Shown in pieces: positions 24,581 to 34,057 of a DNA stretch of 64,000 bases. This DNA comes from Clostridia bacterium (GTDB lineage Bacteria > Bacillota > Clostridia > Christensenellales > CAG-138). The notes under the pieces were generated by a model, which saw only the letters and a program-made list of their open reading frames with translations, searched no databases and had not been told where the DNA came from. The stretch is from assembly GCA_017416425.1 (NCBI GenBank), contig JAFQCL010000016.1:1-64000 (forward strand). Direction: 5' to 3'. Numbering within the stretch: the first letter of the stretch is position 1; each line of letters starts with the position of its first letter. Both the position numbers and the translations under genes were made by a program.

Positions 24581-26896
24581 TTGCGAAATACAAAAAATAA
24601 AAAAAGAAACGTTTTAAAAAAAATATTTCACACCGGGTTTATAGTGCTTTTATTCGTGCTGGCAATAGGAATATTCTTTGCAGTTGATATACTTGATATG
24701 CATGAATGGCATGAGCTGGATGTATCGATTATACTAGATGCTCCACAGACGCTTACCATATATGACAAGGATGGTAAGGTAGCAAGTTTTCTATATAGCA
24801 AAGAGGATAGACGTCATATTTCCATTGATGCGCTGCCAAAGCATGTTACAAATGCGTTTATAGCGGTCGAGGATACAAGGTTTTATGAGCATGGTGGTAT
24901 CGATATAATTAGAATGGCAGGCGCTGCCATACACGATATAAAGACCGGTACACTGGAGCAGGGAGCTTCGACTTTAAGTCAGCAGCTCATAAAGCTCAGC
25001 CACCTTTTAAACGAAGACGGCATTGCGGAAAAGACGATAGCAAGAAAAGCGGAGGAGGCTTTTTTGGCATGCAGGCTTGAGCTTTTGTATGAAAAGGATG
25101 ATATTCTTGAAATGTATCTGAACTATGTATACTTTGGCGGTGGCTATTATGGCATAGAGGCTGCAGCTCAAGGCTATTTTGGGGTATCCGCCAGCGACAT
25201 CAGCATAGCGCAGGCGGCACAGCTTGCTGGCATATTGAAAGCGCCCAACACCTATGCGCCACATATAAACATGGAAAAGTCGATAGAGCGGAGAAACCTT
25301 GTAATAGGCCTTATGCGTGATGAGGGCTTTATAAGCAATGAAGAGCATGCTGCTGCTATAGAAGAACGAGTTATTTTAAATAATGAAACAATGCGAAATA
25401 TACGCAATTATTATATAGATATGACCATAGATGAATGCTGTGAGATACTTTCCATCACAAAGGAGGAGTTGCTCACAGGAGGATACGAAGTATACACCGC
25501 GCTTGATACAGGTCTTCAGGAACAATGCGAGGAACTGCTGCTTGATGACACATATTTTCCCGCCCCGAGTACGGAATCCGCACTCGTGGTAATGGATGTA
25601 AAAAGCGGTATGGTCTGTGCCGTTATGGGAGGAAGGGAGTATGAAGTAGCCCATGGCTTTAATCGAGCAACGGATATTAGAAGACAACCTGGATCGGTAA
25701 TAAAGCCCATAATCGTATATGCACCTGCTCTCGAATATTATGGATTTACAGCAGCCAGCTTTATACTGGACGAGCCGGTGGATATTGATGGGTATTCCCC
25801 AAAAAATGCAGATGGTAATTACCGTGGTTGGGTAACATTAAGAGAAGCTGTAACAAGATCATTAAATGTACCGGCGGTAAAGGTGCTGTCAAATGTTGGT
25901 GTTGAGACAGGAAAGCTTTTTGCCGAGCGGCTTGGTATAGAATTTGATGAAAAGGATAACGGTCTTGCGCTCGCGCTTGGAGGCTTTACATATGGAGTAT
26001 CTCCCTGGCAGCTTGCGGAGGCATATGCGGCGTTCGCGTCTTATGGCACATATAGAGAGGCGGGACTTGTTACGAAGATATGCGATGCGGAAGGAACAGT
26101 ACTTTATGAACATGATGCAGGATGCAGCAAAGTTATGAGCGGGCAAACAGCCTATATACTTACAAGTATGCTAAAAAGCGTGGTGGATGAGGGCACAGGC
26201 AAAGAGCTTAGCTCACTTCCATACGAAATAGCAGGCAAAACGGGTACAGTAGGCGATGAAGAAGGCACAAAGGATGCCTGGATGGTGGCATATACTTCGG
26301 ATTATGTCGTAGCTTCATGGATGGGAAACGATGACGGGAGTCTTATGCCTAAGGATACCAGCGGTGGAAAATATCCCGCAAAGATACTAAGCGGCATTTT
26401 TTCATATATATACAGAGATGGAAGGCAGCCGTCCTTTTTGGTACCAGACGGCATAACGGAATGCAGACTTGACGGATTTTCTTTAAGCGAGCGCAATGAG
26501 GCGGTGCTTGCAACCGCGTTTACTCCTGCAAATTATATAGTGCGTGAGGTTTTCGCTGAGGGTACGGAGCCTACTAGTAGAAGCGATGTGTGGACGATGC
26601 CCATTGCACCTTCCGTTTCACTTAACATAACTTTAAATGGCTTGCCTGAAATAGAGTTTTTACCCATTGAATCACATGTTACATATGTGCTTTATCGTGA
26701 AGATTCGCTGGGAAGGCGTGAGGAGCTTCTTGTTTATTCCGGAGACCTGAACCCTGTAAAATATGTTGATTACGCAGTAGCATTTGGAATAAATTACAGC
26801 TATTATGTAGTTCCCAGAAACGACCGCATTATAATAAACGGAGCCCCTATGTACGGCATAGAATCAAACAGAGTACATTTTTTGCTGAATAGATGA
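24581..26896 (+). CDS. Bifunctional class A penicillin-binding protein (PBP1a type)
   Basis: A peptidoglycan polymerase and cross-linker of about 771 residues. A basic N-terminus and one membrane helix lead into the GT51 glycosyltransferase domain, marked by VEDTRFYEHGG and QGASTLSQQL. The transpeptidase domain has RQPGSVIKP with the active serine, RSLN, and KTGTVG. A C-terminal extension of about 95 residues has a fibronectin-III-like beta pattern. I favour TTG 24581 as start because GGGGGTGA precedes it. The frame extends upstream to a TTG at 24524, but no ribosome site is visible there. It is a single-gene unit divergent from the glycosyltransferase. Confidence 0.92.
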   Translation: MRNTKNKKRNVLKKIFHTGFIVLLFVLAIGIFFAVDILDMHEWHELDVSIILDAPQTLTIYDKDGKVASFLYSKEDRRHISIDALPKHVTNAFIAVEDTRFYEHGGIDIIRMAGAAIHDIKTGTLEQGASTLSQQLIKLSHLLNEDGIAEKTIARKAEEAFLACRLELLYEKDDILEMYLNYVYFGGGYYGIEAAAQGYFGVSASDISIAQAAQLAGILKAPNTYAPHINMEKSIERRNLVIGLMRDEGFISNEEHAAAIEERVILNNETMRNIRNYYIDMTIDECCEILSITKEELLTGGYEVYTALDTGLQEQCEELLLDDTYFPAPSTESALVVMDVKSGMVCAVMGGREYEVAHGFNRATDIRRQPGSVIKPIIVYAPALEYYGFTAASFILDEPVDIDGYSPKNADGNYRGWVTLREAVTRSLNVPAVKVLSNVGVETGKLFAERLGIEFDEKDNGLALALGGFTYGVSPWQLAEAYAAFASYGTYREAGLVTKICDAEGTVLYEHDAGCSKVMSGQTAYILTSMLKSVVDEGTGKELSSLPYEIAGKTGTVGDEEGTKDAWMVAYTSDYVVASWMGNDDGSLMPKDTSGGKYPAKILSGIFSYIYRDGRQPSFLVPDGITECRLDGFSLSERNEAVLATAFTPANYIVREVFAEGTEPTSRSDVWTMPIAPSVSLNITLNGLPEIEFLPIESHVTYVLYREDSLGRREELLVYSGDLNPVKYVDYAVAFGINYSYYVVPRNDRIIINGAPMYGIESNRVHFLLNR

Positions 26897-27038
26897 TGCC
26901 GCACTATGCGATATGCGGAAATATTATGACAAAACCTGAAAAAACGCTTGCATGCTCATATGTGAAACGGCAAAATATACCGGAGGGCAGTTTATGCTCT
27001 TCGGTCTTTTTATTTCAAAAAAAGGTGAAATGTGTAAA

Positions 27039-27170
27039 ATGAAGCGTACTGTTATTTTTATTCTGTCTGCTTGCATGCTGCTCATTTGCGGGATTTCGGC
27101 TTTTGTCAACGATTTCGCGGAAGCCCTGAGTAAGAATGAAACATCAAGCAAGGCTAAGGTCAAATTGTGA
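27039..27170 (+). CDS. 43-residue putative membrane or secreted peptide
   Basis: ATG 27039 has AAAGGTGA about ten bases upstream. The peptide begins MKRT, continues with a hydrophobic stretch (VIFILSACMLLICGISAFV) and ends in a charged tail (SKAKVKL). It could be a small membrane protein or a signal peptide of a decayed secreted protein. Upstream codons are open to 26952 but include no better start. No family is recognised. Confidence 0.4.
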   Translation: MKRTVIFILSACMLLICGISAFVNDFAEALSKNETSSKAKVKL

Positions 27171-27188
27171 TCGCTTAGCGATTAATAG

Positions 27189-27434
27189 TGTTGGGAATTT
27201 ATCTTTGATAGAGGTATCGCCATCTCGGAAGAATTTAGCGATCGATGTTTTGATTTAAGGAGTTTCTTCGAGTGGATGGAGGAGAATCCGGATATGAGCA
27301 TCGGTGTCAACTTTAGGTGGGATTTTTATGAGGATATTCGCGAGGCGGTCAATAGCTATTATGGAATAGCCAGCGATTTGGATGCTTCAAAGGCACTTCT
27401 GTATACCTTGCAACACAACGCTGTGGTGGAATGA
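27189..27434 (+). pseudogene. Open frame lacking a proper start, protein-like
   Basis: From a TAG at 27186 the frame is open to TGA 27432-27434. It encodes about 81 residues of well-mixed, amphipathic composition (for example FEWMEENPDMS and VNFRWDFYEDIREAVNSYYG). The only ATG is at 27276 (52 codons), with AAGGAG 14 bases upstream. It reads like the C-terminal part of a real gene whose 5' end was lost. No family is recognised. Confidence 0.4.
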
Positions 27435-27579
27435 GTTTTCGTATAACGTGCGATGGTTGCTCTTTTTTCTCAAGCAATGAAAGCATATGATGTAGAACGG
27501 TAAGGCGGCATTTGCCCGATGTGCGCAGTGGACAAATACTGATAGACCATAGCTTTGAAAAGGCAGAGATATGTAACGT

Positions 27580-27620
27580 AAAATACCGACAGCTGGTATA
27601 GGCGTCGGTATTTTGTTTTT
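27580..27620. terminator. Bidirectional terminator
   Basis: AAAATACCGAC (27580-27590) and GTCGGTATTTT (27604-27614) form a perfect 11-bp stem flanked by A and T runs, with GTTTTT on the plus side. It can serve both the plus-strand remnant and the minus-strand htrA-like gene. Confidence 0.85.
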
Positions 27621-27664
27621 GCCGGCGCTGACCGGCATATAGGAGGAAATTGGGAAATAAAACT

Positions 27665-29047
27665 TTAAGCGCTTCTTTCATCTAAAACTACTGTGAGTTC
27701 AATGACCTGATCATTGCGCTGTACAGTTATTATTACCGTATCTCCCGCATTATATTCGTAAAGAGCTAATGTAATATCGCCTGAGGAGGCGATCTCATAT
27801 GAATCTATAGCTAAAATATAATCTCCAACCTCAATTCCGGCTTTATATGCAGAGCTGTTTTCTGCTACGGACTGCACCTGAGCTCTATATTCATACTGCT
27901 GGAAAAATGAGCCAAACCAGCCGTTGTTATTCGTTCCGGGTGAAAGCGCTATATCCCGGACGCTTATGCCAAGGTACGGTCTTCCGCTTACATATCCCTT
28001 TGTTATCAGGTCGTAGGATATGGATGAAGCTATGTCAATGGGTACAGCAAAGCCGATTCCTTCAACATCGATGCTGGTGCTTTTTGCGTTTACTATCCCG
28101 ATAAGCTCTCCCTTCATATTGAACAGCCCTCCGCCTGAATTTCCGGGATTTACAGCAGCGTTTGTCTGCATTAGCGTCATGGAAATACCCTCTATGGAGA
28201 TACTACGGTCAAGGCCGCTTATTATGCCGTTTGAAACGGAGTTTATTAGCTCGCCTATAGCGTTTCCAACGGCTACAACATAGTTTCCAAGCTTAGCATC
28301 GACTGATACTCCTATGGTCGCGGCAGAAAGTTCTGTTGCTTCTATTTTTAAAACAGCAATATCTGTTTTAGCATCTGTTCCTATAAGCCTTGCTGTATAT
28401 TGACTGTCATCATGAAGTATGATGCCTATAGTCGAGGCATTTGCTATAACATGGTTGCATGTAATAATGTATCCATCGGTGCTTATTATTACGCCGGAGC
28501 CGCTGCCCATATCGGTCTTAATGCCAACCACCGTTTCAATAACTGCTTCCACGACGCTTGTAACATCGGAGTATACTGTACTGTCGGTGCTTTCGGTTAT
28601 ATTTACTATGGTACCTGAGTTGCCTTCATCATCGGCTGTTACATTGGGTATGGATATTCCATTGGCGGATATCGGCGTTGGCGTTGGATCAGTCGGGTCT
28701 AAACTATTCAATGTAAAAGCGGACCCTAACATGCCCGAGCCCACTGAAACAAGCGCAAGGCACAGCACAAGTCCTATGATCCTGAATGGGCTATGCTTTC
28801 TTTGAGGCTTTTTTTTAAATGACTCGTCGGTACCTGTCGTGTAGACTACATGGTTTTGCGCAAAGTATTGGTCGTACTTTGGGTGTTCAGGCTCATTGAT
28901 GTTTTGAGTACCTTGCATTTGGGCTTCCTCTGATTCAAACTGCTGTGTATTGCCGTTTGTTGAGAAGTTTTTACTACCGCTCATGTCATATTCAATACTA
29001 TCAAAGATACTGGTTTCCTGATCGTTGTTTTTAAATTCGTTATCCAT
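27665..29047 (-). CDS. Membrane-anchored HtrA/DegP-type serine protease
   Basis: A 460-residue quality-control protease. About 93 disordered cytoplasmic residues precede one transmembrane helix (about 94-115) and a Pro/Thr linker (PTDPTPTPI). The trypsin-like domain follows, with catalytic His199 (TCNHVI), Asp229 (KTDIAVLK) and Ser304 (GNSGGG). One C-terminal PDZ domain (about 360-455) binds substrates. The active site faces outward, where it degrades misfolded envelope proteins. The long acidic, Gln/Asn-rich N-terminus is typical of Firmicutes members. A promoter lies at 29075-29102. The gene stands alone. Confidence 0.94.
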   Translation of the reverse strand: MDNEFKNNDQETSIFDSIEYDMSGSKNFSTNGNTQQFESEEAQMQGTQNINEPEHPKYDQYFAQNHVVYTTGTDESFKKKPQRKHSPFRIIGLVLCLALVSVGSGMLGSAFTLNSLDPTDPTPTPISANGISIPNVTADDEGNSGTIVNITESTDSTVYSDVTSVVEAVIETVVGIKTDMGSGSGVIISTDGYIITCNHVIANASTIGIILHDDSQYTARLIGTDAKTDIAVLKIEATELSAATIGVSVDAKLGNYVVAVGNAIGELINSVSNGIISGLDRSISIEGISMTLMQTNAAVNPGNSGGGLFNMKGELIGIVNAKSTSIDVEGIGFAVPIDIASSISYDLITKGYVSGRPYLGISVRDIALSPGTNNNGWFGSFFQQYEYRAQVQSVAENSSAYKAGIEVGDYILAIDSYEIASSGDITLALYEYNAGDTVIITVQRNDQVIELTVVLDERSA

Positions 29048-29074
29048 GTTGTGCTTTTTCCTTTCGTTTTCTGT

Positions 29075-29102
29075 AGTATAAGCTTATCACACATATTTTA
29101 AA
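29075..29102 (-). promoter_or_regulatory. Promoter of the htrA-like gene
   Basis: On the minus strand TTTAAA (29102-29097), a 16-bp spacer and TATACT (29080-29075) precede the gene by about 27 bases. Confidence 0.5.
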
Positions 29103-29253
29103 GAATTTTAAACAAAAATTAAACTATTTCATAAAACAGTGTAACAAAATTATGAATTAATGCCGGTGCTATTTTTATAAAAATTAGAAAAGCTGTTTTA
29201 ATAGGGGGCGATCTGTGCTAATATAGTAAATATGAAATTATGTTTGGAGGTCT

Positions 29254-30651
29254 ATGATGCAGCTATTCAACAGTATGACACGAAAGAAAGAGGAATTTGT
29301 ACCTCTAAAGGAAGGGCATGTGGGTATATATGTATGCGGACCTACGGTATATAACCTTATTCACATTGGTAATGCACGCCCACTGGTCGTATACGATACG
29401 CTCAGGCGTTATTTAGAGTATCGTGGATACAGCGTTACCTTTGTGCAGAACTTTACGGATGTTGATGACAAAATGATAAAGCGCGCGAATGAAGAAGGCT
29501 GCACCGTTGCGGATATAGCAGATAAGTACATCCCGGAATACTATAATGACAGCCATGCTATGCATGTAAGGGACGCTACAATTTGCCCGCGTGCGACAAA
29601 GCACATAAAGGAGATAATAAAGCTGGTTTCACAACTTATAGAGGCTGGGCATGCGTATGTATCGGATAACGGTGATGTGTACTTCTCAGTAAGGAGTTAT
29701 CCGGCATACGGTAAGCTTTCGGGACAGAGCATAGAGTCGCTTGAGAGCGGTGCAAGGGTAGATCCCACAGAGCACAAACATGACCCGCTTGATTTTGCCT
29801 TATGGAAGGCCGAAAAGCCAAATGAGCCGTCGTGGGACTCCCCTTGGGGAAAAGGCCGACCCGGCTGGCATATTGAGTGCTCTGCTATGAGCATGAAGGT
29901 GCTTGGCGAGACATTCGATATACACGCGGGAGGAGTGGATCTATTGTTCCCCCACCATGAAAACGAGATAGCACAGAGTGAGGCTGCAACAGGTAAGCCC
30001 TTTGCACGCTATTGGATGCACAATGGGCATATCAATGTGAATAACCAGAAAATGAGCAAGAGCCTTGGCAATTTCTTTTGGGTACGGGATATTTTAAAGG
30101 ACTATGATGCCGATGTGCTCAGATTGTTTTTCCTGTTTGCTCACTATAGAAGCCCGCTTAACTTTTCTCGTGAGCTAATGGATCAGGCTCAGAGCGCGCT
30201 TGAACGCATTCGTACAACAAAGCTGCGTATAAGTGGCGCGATAGTTTCAAGCACACCGAACGAAAAAGAGGAAAAGGAATTTTTAGGGGCTATCGATGAA
30301 TATCGTCAGAGGTTTATAAGGGCGATGGACGATGATCTAAATACTGCCGATGCTTTGGGTATATTGTTTGAGTACATAAGAGCCGCAAATACCTTTGTGA
30401 CTGCTCAAAGAAGCAAAGCCGCGATAGAAGCTGCTGATCAATTCCTTGAGGAGCTTATTGGAATACTTGGCATATCCACAGCTGAAAAGGCTGTTGATTT
30501 TCCTGATGAAGCGATAGCCCTGCTTGAGCAGAGAACGGCAGCGCGCAAGGTCAAGGACTGGGCAAGGGCGGACGCCATTAGGGAGGAGCTTAAGAATATG
30601 GGATTTGCCATAGAGGATTCACCTAAAGGTCCGATACTCAAAAAAATATGA
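29254..30651 (+). CDS. cysS: Cysteinyl-tRNA synthetase
   Basis: A 465-residue class I synthetase that charges tRNA-Cys. The zinc-cysteine motif YVCGPTVYN is followed by the HIGH-type signature IHIGNARP near residue 38, the WHIECSAM and HHENEIAQSE blocks, and KMSKSLGN near residue 266. TTTGGAGG precedes the double ATG. I saw no T-box in the 205 bp upstream. It is not linked to serine acetyltransferase or gltX as it is in Bacillus. Confidence 0.98.
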   Translation: MMQLFNSMTRKKEEFVPLKEGHVGIYVCGPTVYNLIHIGNARPLVVYDTLRRYLEYRGYSVTFVQNFTDVDDKMIKRANEEGCTVADIADKYIPEYYNDSHAMHVRDATICPRATKHIKEIIKLVSQLIEAGHAYVSDNGDVYFSVRSYPAYGKLSGQSIESLESGARVDPTEHKHDPLDFALWKAEKPNEPSWDSPWGKGRPGWHIECSAMSMKVLGETFDIHAGGVDLLFPHHENEIAQSEAATGKPFARYWMHNGHINVNNQKMSKSLGNFFWVRDILKDYDADVLRLFFLFAHYRSPLNFSRELMDQAQSALERIRTTKLRISGAIVSSTPNEKEEKEFLGAIDEYRQRFIRAMDDDLNTADALGILFEYIRAANTFVTAQRSKAAIEAADQFLEELIGILGISTAEKAVDFPDEAIALLEQRTAARKVKDWARADAIREELKNMGFAIEDSPKGPILKKI

Positions 30652-30670
30652 TAAGGTTATGAAGGATTAT

Positions 30671-30699
30671 TTGATTTTATTGCGTCTGTAGGATATAAT
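30671..30699 (+). promoter_or_regulatory. Promoter of the membrane protein-sortase pair
   Basis: TTGATT (30671-30676), a 17-bp spacer and a perfect TATAAT (30694-30699) lie 27 bp before the start codon of the 170-residue membrane protein. Confidence 0.75.
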
Positions 30700-30726
30700 T
30701 ACTTAAGATGATGAAGGGAGAATACT

Positions 30727-31239
30727 ATGAATTGGTTTTTATTTGCACTGGATCCTGTAATACCTGAAGAGCTCCAACCTGAGGAGCCCGGGATAATGAT
30801 CCCAATATCCTCCATATTGTTCGTTTTGGTGGCAATTTATTTTTTGGTTACATGCATAAGAGGTAAGGGTAAGCTGTTTGATACAGAAAAAATAAGGGAA
30901 GAGAGCATACCCGCTTTTAAGCGTACTGTACGCTTGATCTTATTGCCTATTGCAGCATTCTTGATAGCTATTGCAGTGCTTGATGTATTTACAGATTGGG
31001 AATCTTCGGATTCACCCTTTTACTGGGTCAGGCTTGCCGTATGTATACTTTTGCTTGTAGGCATGATATCAACTACCTTCTTAACGAGAAAGTTTATCGA
31101 TCCTGAGAAGGGAGACAAGCCCTTGCCAACTAGTGAAGAGCTTAAAGCAAAAGCTGAAGAGGCACGTAAAAACGCAGAGTTTCCCAAAACCCCAAATGGT
31201 GTTGATGATGGTTCTGCAGATAGGAGGTTTTACGACTAA
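30727..31239 (+). CDS. Three-helix membrane protein of unknown function
   Basis: A 170-residue protein with a short acidic, proline-rich N-terminus, three hydrophobic helices (about residues 24-43, 66-85 and 101-120), and a charged cytoplasmic-looking C-terminus (SEELKAKAEEARKNAEF). AAGGGAG precedes the ATG. Its stop overlaps the sortase start (TAATG), so both are translated together and may work together, for example in positioning or processing surface proteins. I recognise no domain. Confidence 0.8.
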   Translation: MNWFLFALDPVIPEELQPEEPGIMIPISSILFVLVAIYFLVTCIRGKGKLFDTEKIREESIPAFKRTVRLILLPIAAFLIAIAVLDVFTDWESSDSPFYWVRLAVCILLLVGMISTTFLTRKFIDPEKGDKPLPTSEELKAKAEEARKNAEFPKTPNGVDDGSADRRFYD

Positions 31240-32525
31240 TGAAGAATATTATTGCAAGATGGATTGCGTTTATTTTGCTGGTGCCAATAGTTTTTGCAGC
31301 AGCTTGCAAGCCTGTTGAGGTCTTGGAGCCCACAATTGATGTCACTGCGACTCCACCACCTACTCCTGATCCTACACCAACACCTACGCCTACTCCGGAA
31401 CCCACGCCTACTCCTGAGCCGACACCTCAGTATTTTTTGGGTCAAATAACGGAGGATACCCCTTTTCTTGTTGAGGCTGATATGGATGCGGAGCCGGTGA
31501 TAGGCTGCAGGAGTATTTATGGAGCTGAAAAGGTAATCTACTCTTATATAAATGCGGCTGAGCCTTTTTACAGCGTAAGCTACGCTGGCTTCTTGGGTTA
31601 CGTAGCATCTGACAAGCTAAAAGAGCTGAAGAGCGTGGATATTAATAGGCTACCCGTTCTTATTATCAATATGAAGGCCGATGTGGCTATGAATACGACA
31701 GTATTTATGACTGCGGATATTTTGCCGCTGCTTCAAAAGCCCTATCATGCTTCACCTCGTGTTGAGGGCTGTCTTGAGATCCCATCAGGTCAGAGCGTAC
31801 GGGCTAGCGCAACTTCGGGAGATTTTACACTTGTCGATTTTGGTGATTTTAAAGGCTATGTGGAAACTGCAAAGCTTGTGACGCCTTCTGAGGATGAAGG
31901 AGTTGAGAATATACCAGTAACTCTTTCACCGGAGTATCTGCGTGAGCGCTATGCCCAGTATAAAGCGCTAAATCAGGATACCCGTGGTTGGATACTCTTT
32001 TCAGGCACCAATATCAACTATCCTGTTATGTACGACCCGACAGGTACATATTTCTACAACTACCACGATTGGCGTGGAAATAGGACTGAACGTGGTTCTA
32101 TCTACTTGTATCGTGAACCCACAACAAAGATAATCACCATTGCAGGTCACAATAGTCGTGGATCGGGAACTATGTTTAATAAACTTCACAGGATACAGAA
32201 TAATTTAAAGAGTAACCCGAGTGGAAACCGCATATTCTGGATATATCTTGAAGGCCTTGATTATTCGCGTTGGGAGATATTCTCATTCTATGAAGTGGGT
32301 AAGACCGAACCTAAATCTACCCGCATATACAATACGCTTTCATTTAACCTTTCAGGAACTGAGTTGCAGGAATGGATAGATCATCAGCTTTCAAGGTCTG
32401 AAGCAAACCTTGGAGTGACTCCTTCGACAAGCGATAGATTTATAGTTTTAATGACATGCGGAGATGTGTATGATCCTGCGGGTGGCGAGGGCAGGCTTTA
32501 CATGTTCTTAAGAGCAATAGACTGA
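31239..32525 (+). CDS. Class B sortase with a lipoprotein-like N-terminus
   Basis: A 428-residue exported transpeptidase. The N-terminus has a hydrophobic signal ending FAAAC, a plausible lipobox with Cys23. A Pro/Thr-rich linker (TPTPTPEPT type) and an SH3-like middle region (about 65-225) follow. The C-terminal sortase fold starts at LNQDTRGWI and TNINYPVM. It carries the catalytic His304 (AGHNS), Cys407 (MTCGD) and Arg419 (GRLYMF), the class B triad. Such enzymes anchor surface proteins to peptidoglycan. Most sortases are held by a transmembrane helix, so a lipid anchor and a 200-residue N-terminal extension are unusual. No protein with a sorting signal is encoded nearby. Confidence 0.88.
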   Translation: MKNIIARWIAFILLVPIVFAAACKPVEVLEPTIDVTATPPPTPDPTPTPTPTPEPTPTPEPTPQYFLGQITEDTPFLVEADMDAEPVIGCRSIYGAEKVIYSYINAAEPFYSVSYAGFLGYVASDKLKELKSVDINRLPVLIINMKADVAMNTTVFMTADILPLLQKPYHASPRVEGCLEIPSGQSVRASATSGDFTLVDFGDFKGYVETAKLVTPSEDEGVENIPVTLSPEYLRERYAQYKALNQDTRGWILFSGTNINYPVMYDPTGTYFYNYHDWRGNRTERGSIYLYREPTTKIITIAGHNSRGSGTMFNKLHRIQNNLKSNPSGNRIFWIYLEGLDYSRWEIFSFYEVGKTEPKSTRIYNTLSFNLSGTELQEWIDHQLSRSEANLGVTPSTSDRFIVLMTCGDVYDPAGGEGRLYMFLRAID

Positions 32526-32534
32526 TAGCGTTTT

Positions 32535-32562
32535 GCGGTAGGCTTTTTGCTTACCGCTTTTA
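32535..32562 (+). terminator. Terminator after the sortase gene
   Basis: GCGGTAGGC and GCTTACCGC pair over nine positions with one G-T wobble around a T5 loop, and TTTTAAT follows. Confidence 0.75.
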
Positions 32563-32578
32563 ATATGGGTTTTATTGT

Positions 32579-32607
32579 TTGACATAATAAGCTCTTTAGG
32601 GTACAAT
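32579..32607 (+). promoter_or_regulatory. Promoter of the aminotransferase gene
   Basis: Consensus TTGACA (32579-32584), a 17-bp spacer and TACAAT (32602-32607) lie 30 bp before the start codon. Confidence 0.8.
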
Positions 32608-32637
32608 CAAATTGAACAAATCGCTTGGAGGTAAAAT

Positions 32638-33909
32638 ATGTTTCTTATGGACATGCCCCGTGAGCAGCTTGCTGCAATGTATGAGGCAACACTTTCGGAC
32701 TATCAAAAATGCAAAGATATGGGACTGAAGCTGGATATGTCAAGAGGTAAACCCTCAAAAGCACAGCTTGAGCTTTCAATGCCCATGCTTTCCATGCCCC
32801 TAACTGCTGAAGATTATTCTGAGGCGGGCGTTGATAATAGAAACTATGGCGTTTTAGACGGTGCGGCGTCCGCAAGACAGCTTTTTGCTGACATACTTAA
32901 TGTAAAGGTTTCACAAGTTTTCTGTGGCGGAAATGCGAGCCTCAATCTTATGTACGATACCATATCAAAGGCTTATACACATGGACTTCTGCATTCAAAG
33001 GAGCCTTGGTCTAAACTTCCGTGTATAAAGTTCCTTTGTCCCGCGCCCGGTTATGACAGGCATTTTGCAATATGCAAATCATTTGGCATGGATATGATCT
33101 ATATACCTATGAAAAATGATGGTCCTGATATGGATATGGTAGAGGAATATGTAAAGGATCCCGCCGTAAAAGGAATATGGTGTGTGCCTAAGTACTCGAA
33201 TCCTGATGGTATAATCTATTCGGATGACACGATAAGAAGGATAGCGGCTTTAAGGCCGGCGGCTCCCGATTTTATCGTAATGTGGGATAATGCTTACTGT
33301 ATCCATGAATTTGACGGCGAATTTGTACCATTCCTAAATATATTGGAGGAGTGCGAGAAAGCAGGGAATCCTGATATGGTATTCGAATTTACTTCTACTT
33401 CAAAGGTGACCTTCCCGGGTGCGGGTATATCATGCTTTGCTTGCAGCGAGGCAAATATCGCCTACATGAAGAAGCTTCTCACTGTTCAGGTGATAAGCTA
33501 TGATAAGATGAATCAGGTTCGTCATACAAGATTCCTCAAGGATAAGCAGGGCGCAATAGGACACATGAAGAAGCATGCTGAAATAATGAAGCCTAAATTT
33601 GATGTGGTGCTCTCATATCTTGACCGTGAGATAGCTCCGCTCAATATCGCCTCATGGCACCGTCCAAAGGGAGGTTATTTTGTAAGCCTTAACGCGATGA
33701 AGGGCTGCGCTAAGCGCATACATGCGCTTATGAAGGAGGCCGGTATAGTTATGACCGCAGCTGGCGCCACTTTCCCGAACGGCATAGACCCGAATGATTC
33801 CAATTTACGAATAGCCCCAAGCCTTCCTCCTATTTCTGAGGTGGAGCAGGCTATGCAGGTGCTTTGCGTGTGCATAAAGCTTGCTGCGCTTGAAAAATTG
33901 CTTGCATAA
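32638..33909 (+). CDS. MocR-type PLP-dependent aminotransferase
   Basis: A 423-residue fold-type I aminotransferase. It lacks the DNA-binding domain of true MocR regulators and resembles the stand-alone Aminotran_MocR (PF12897) branch. LDMSRGKPSKAQL near the N-terminus, VMWDNAYCIHEF, and the PLP lysine in TSTSKVTFPGAG (Lys256) support this. GGAGG lies upstream. Substrate is probably an aromatic or acidic amino acid, but it cannot be read directly. It is a single-gene unit with its own promoter and terminator. Confidence 0.88.
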   Translation: MFLMDMPREQLAAMYEATLSDYQKCKDMGLKLDMSRGKPSKAQLELSMPMLSMPLTAEDYSEAGVDNRNYGVLDGAASARQLFADILNVKVSQVFCGGNASLNLMYDTISKAYTHGLLHSKEPWSKLPCIKFLCPAPGYDRHFAICKSFGMDMIYIPMKNDGPDMDMVEEYVKDPAVKGIWCVPKYSNPDGIIYSDDTIRRIAALRPAAPDFIVMWDNAYCIHEFDGEFVPFLNILEECEKAGNPDMVFEFTSTSKVTFPGAGISCFACSEANIAYMKKLLTVQVISYDKMNQVRHTRFLKDKQGAIGHMKKHAEIMKPKFDVVLSYLDREIAPLNIASWHRPKGGYFVSLNAMKGCAKRIHALMKEAGIVMTAAGATFPNGIDPNDSNLRIAPSLPPISEVEQAMQVLCVCIKLAALEKLLA

Positions 33910-33924
33910 TAAAGAAGATATGAA

Positions 33925-33967
33925 GGATCGCATGTTCATTCTTGAGAAATGCGGTTCTTTGTTTTTG
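33925..33967 (+). terminator. Terminator after the aminotransferase gene
   Basis: GGATCGCAT (33925-33933) pairs with ATGCGGTTC (33949-33957) with two wobbles. TTTGTTTTT follows. Confidence 0.7.
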
Positions 33968-34057
33968 TGAACATTTGATGTTATGCTTTAAGTTATGCTT
34001 CACAAAATAACCATATAATGATAGAATTTAATCAATAATAGAAAGGAGAAATCTGCA

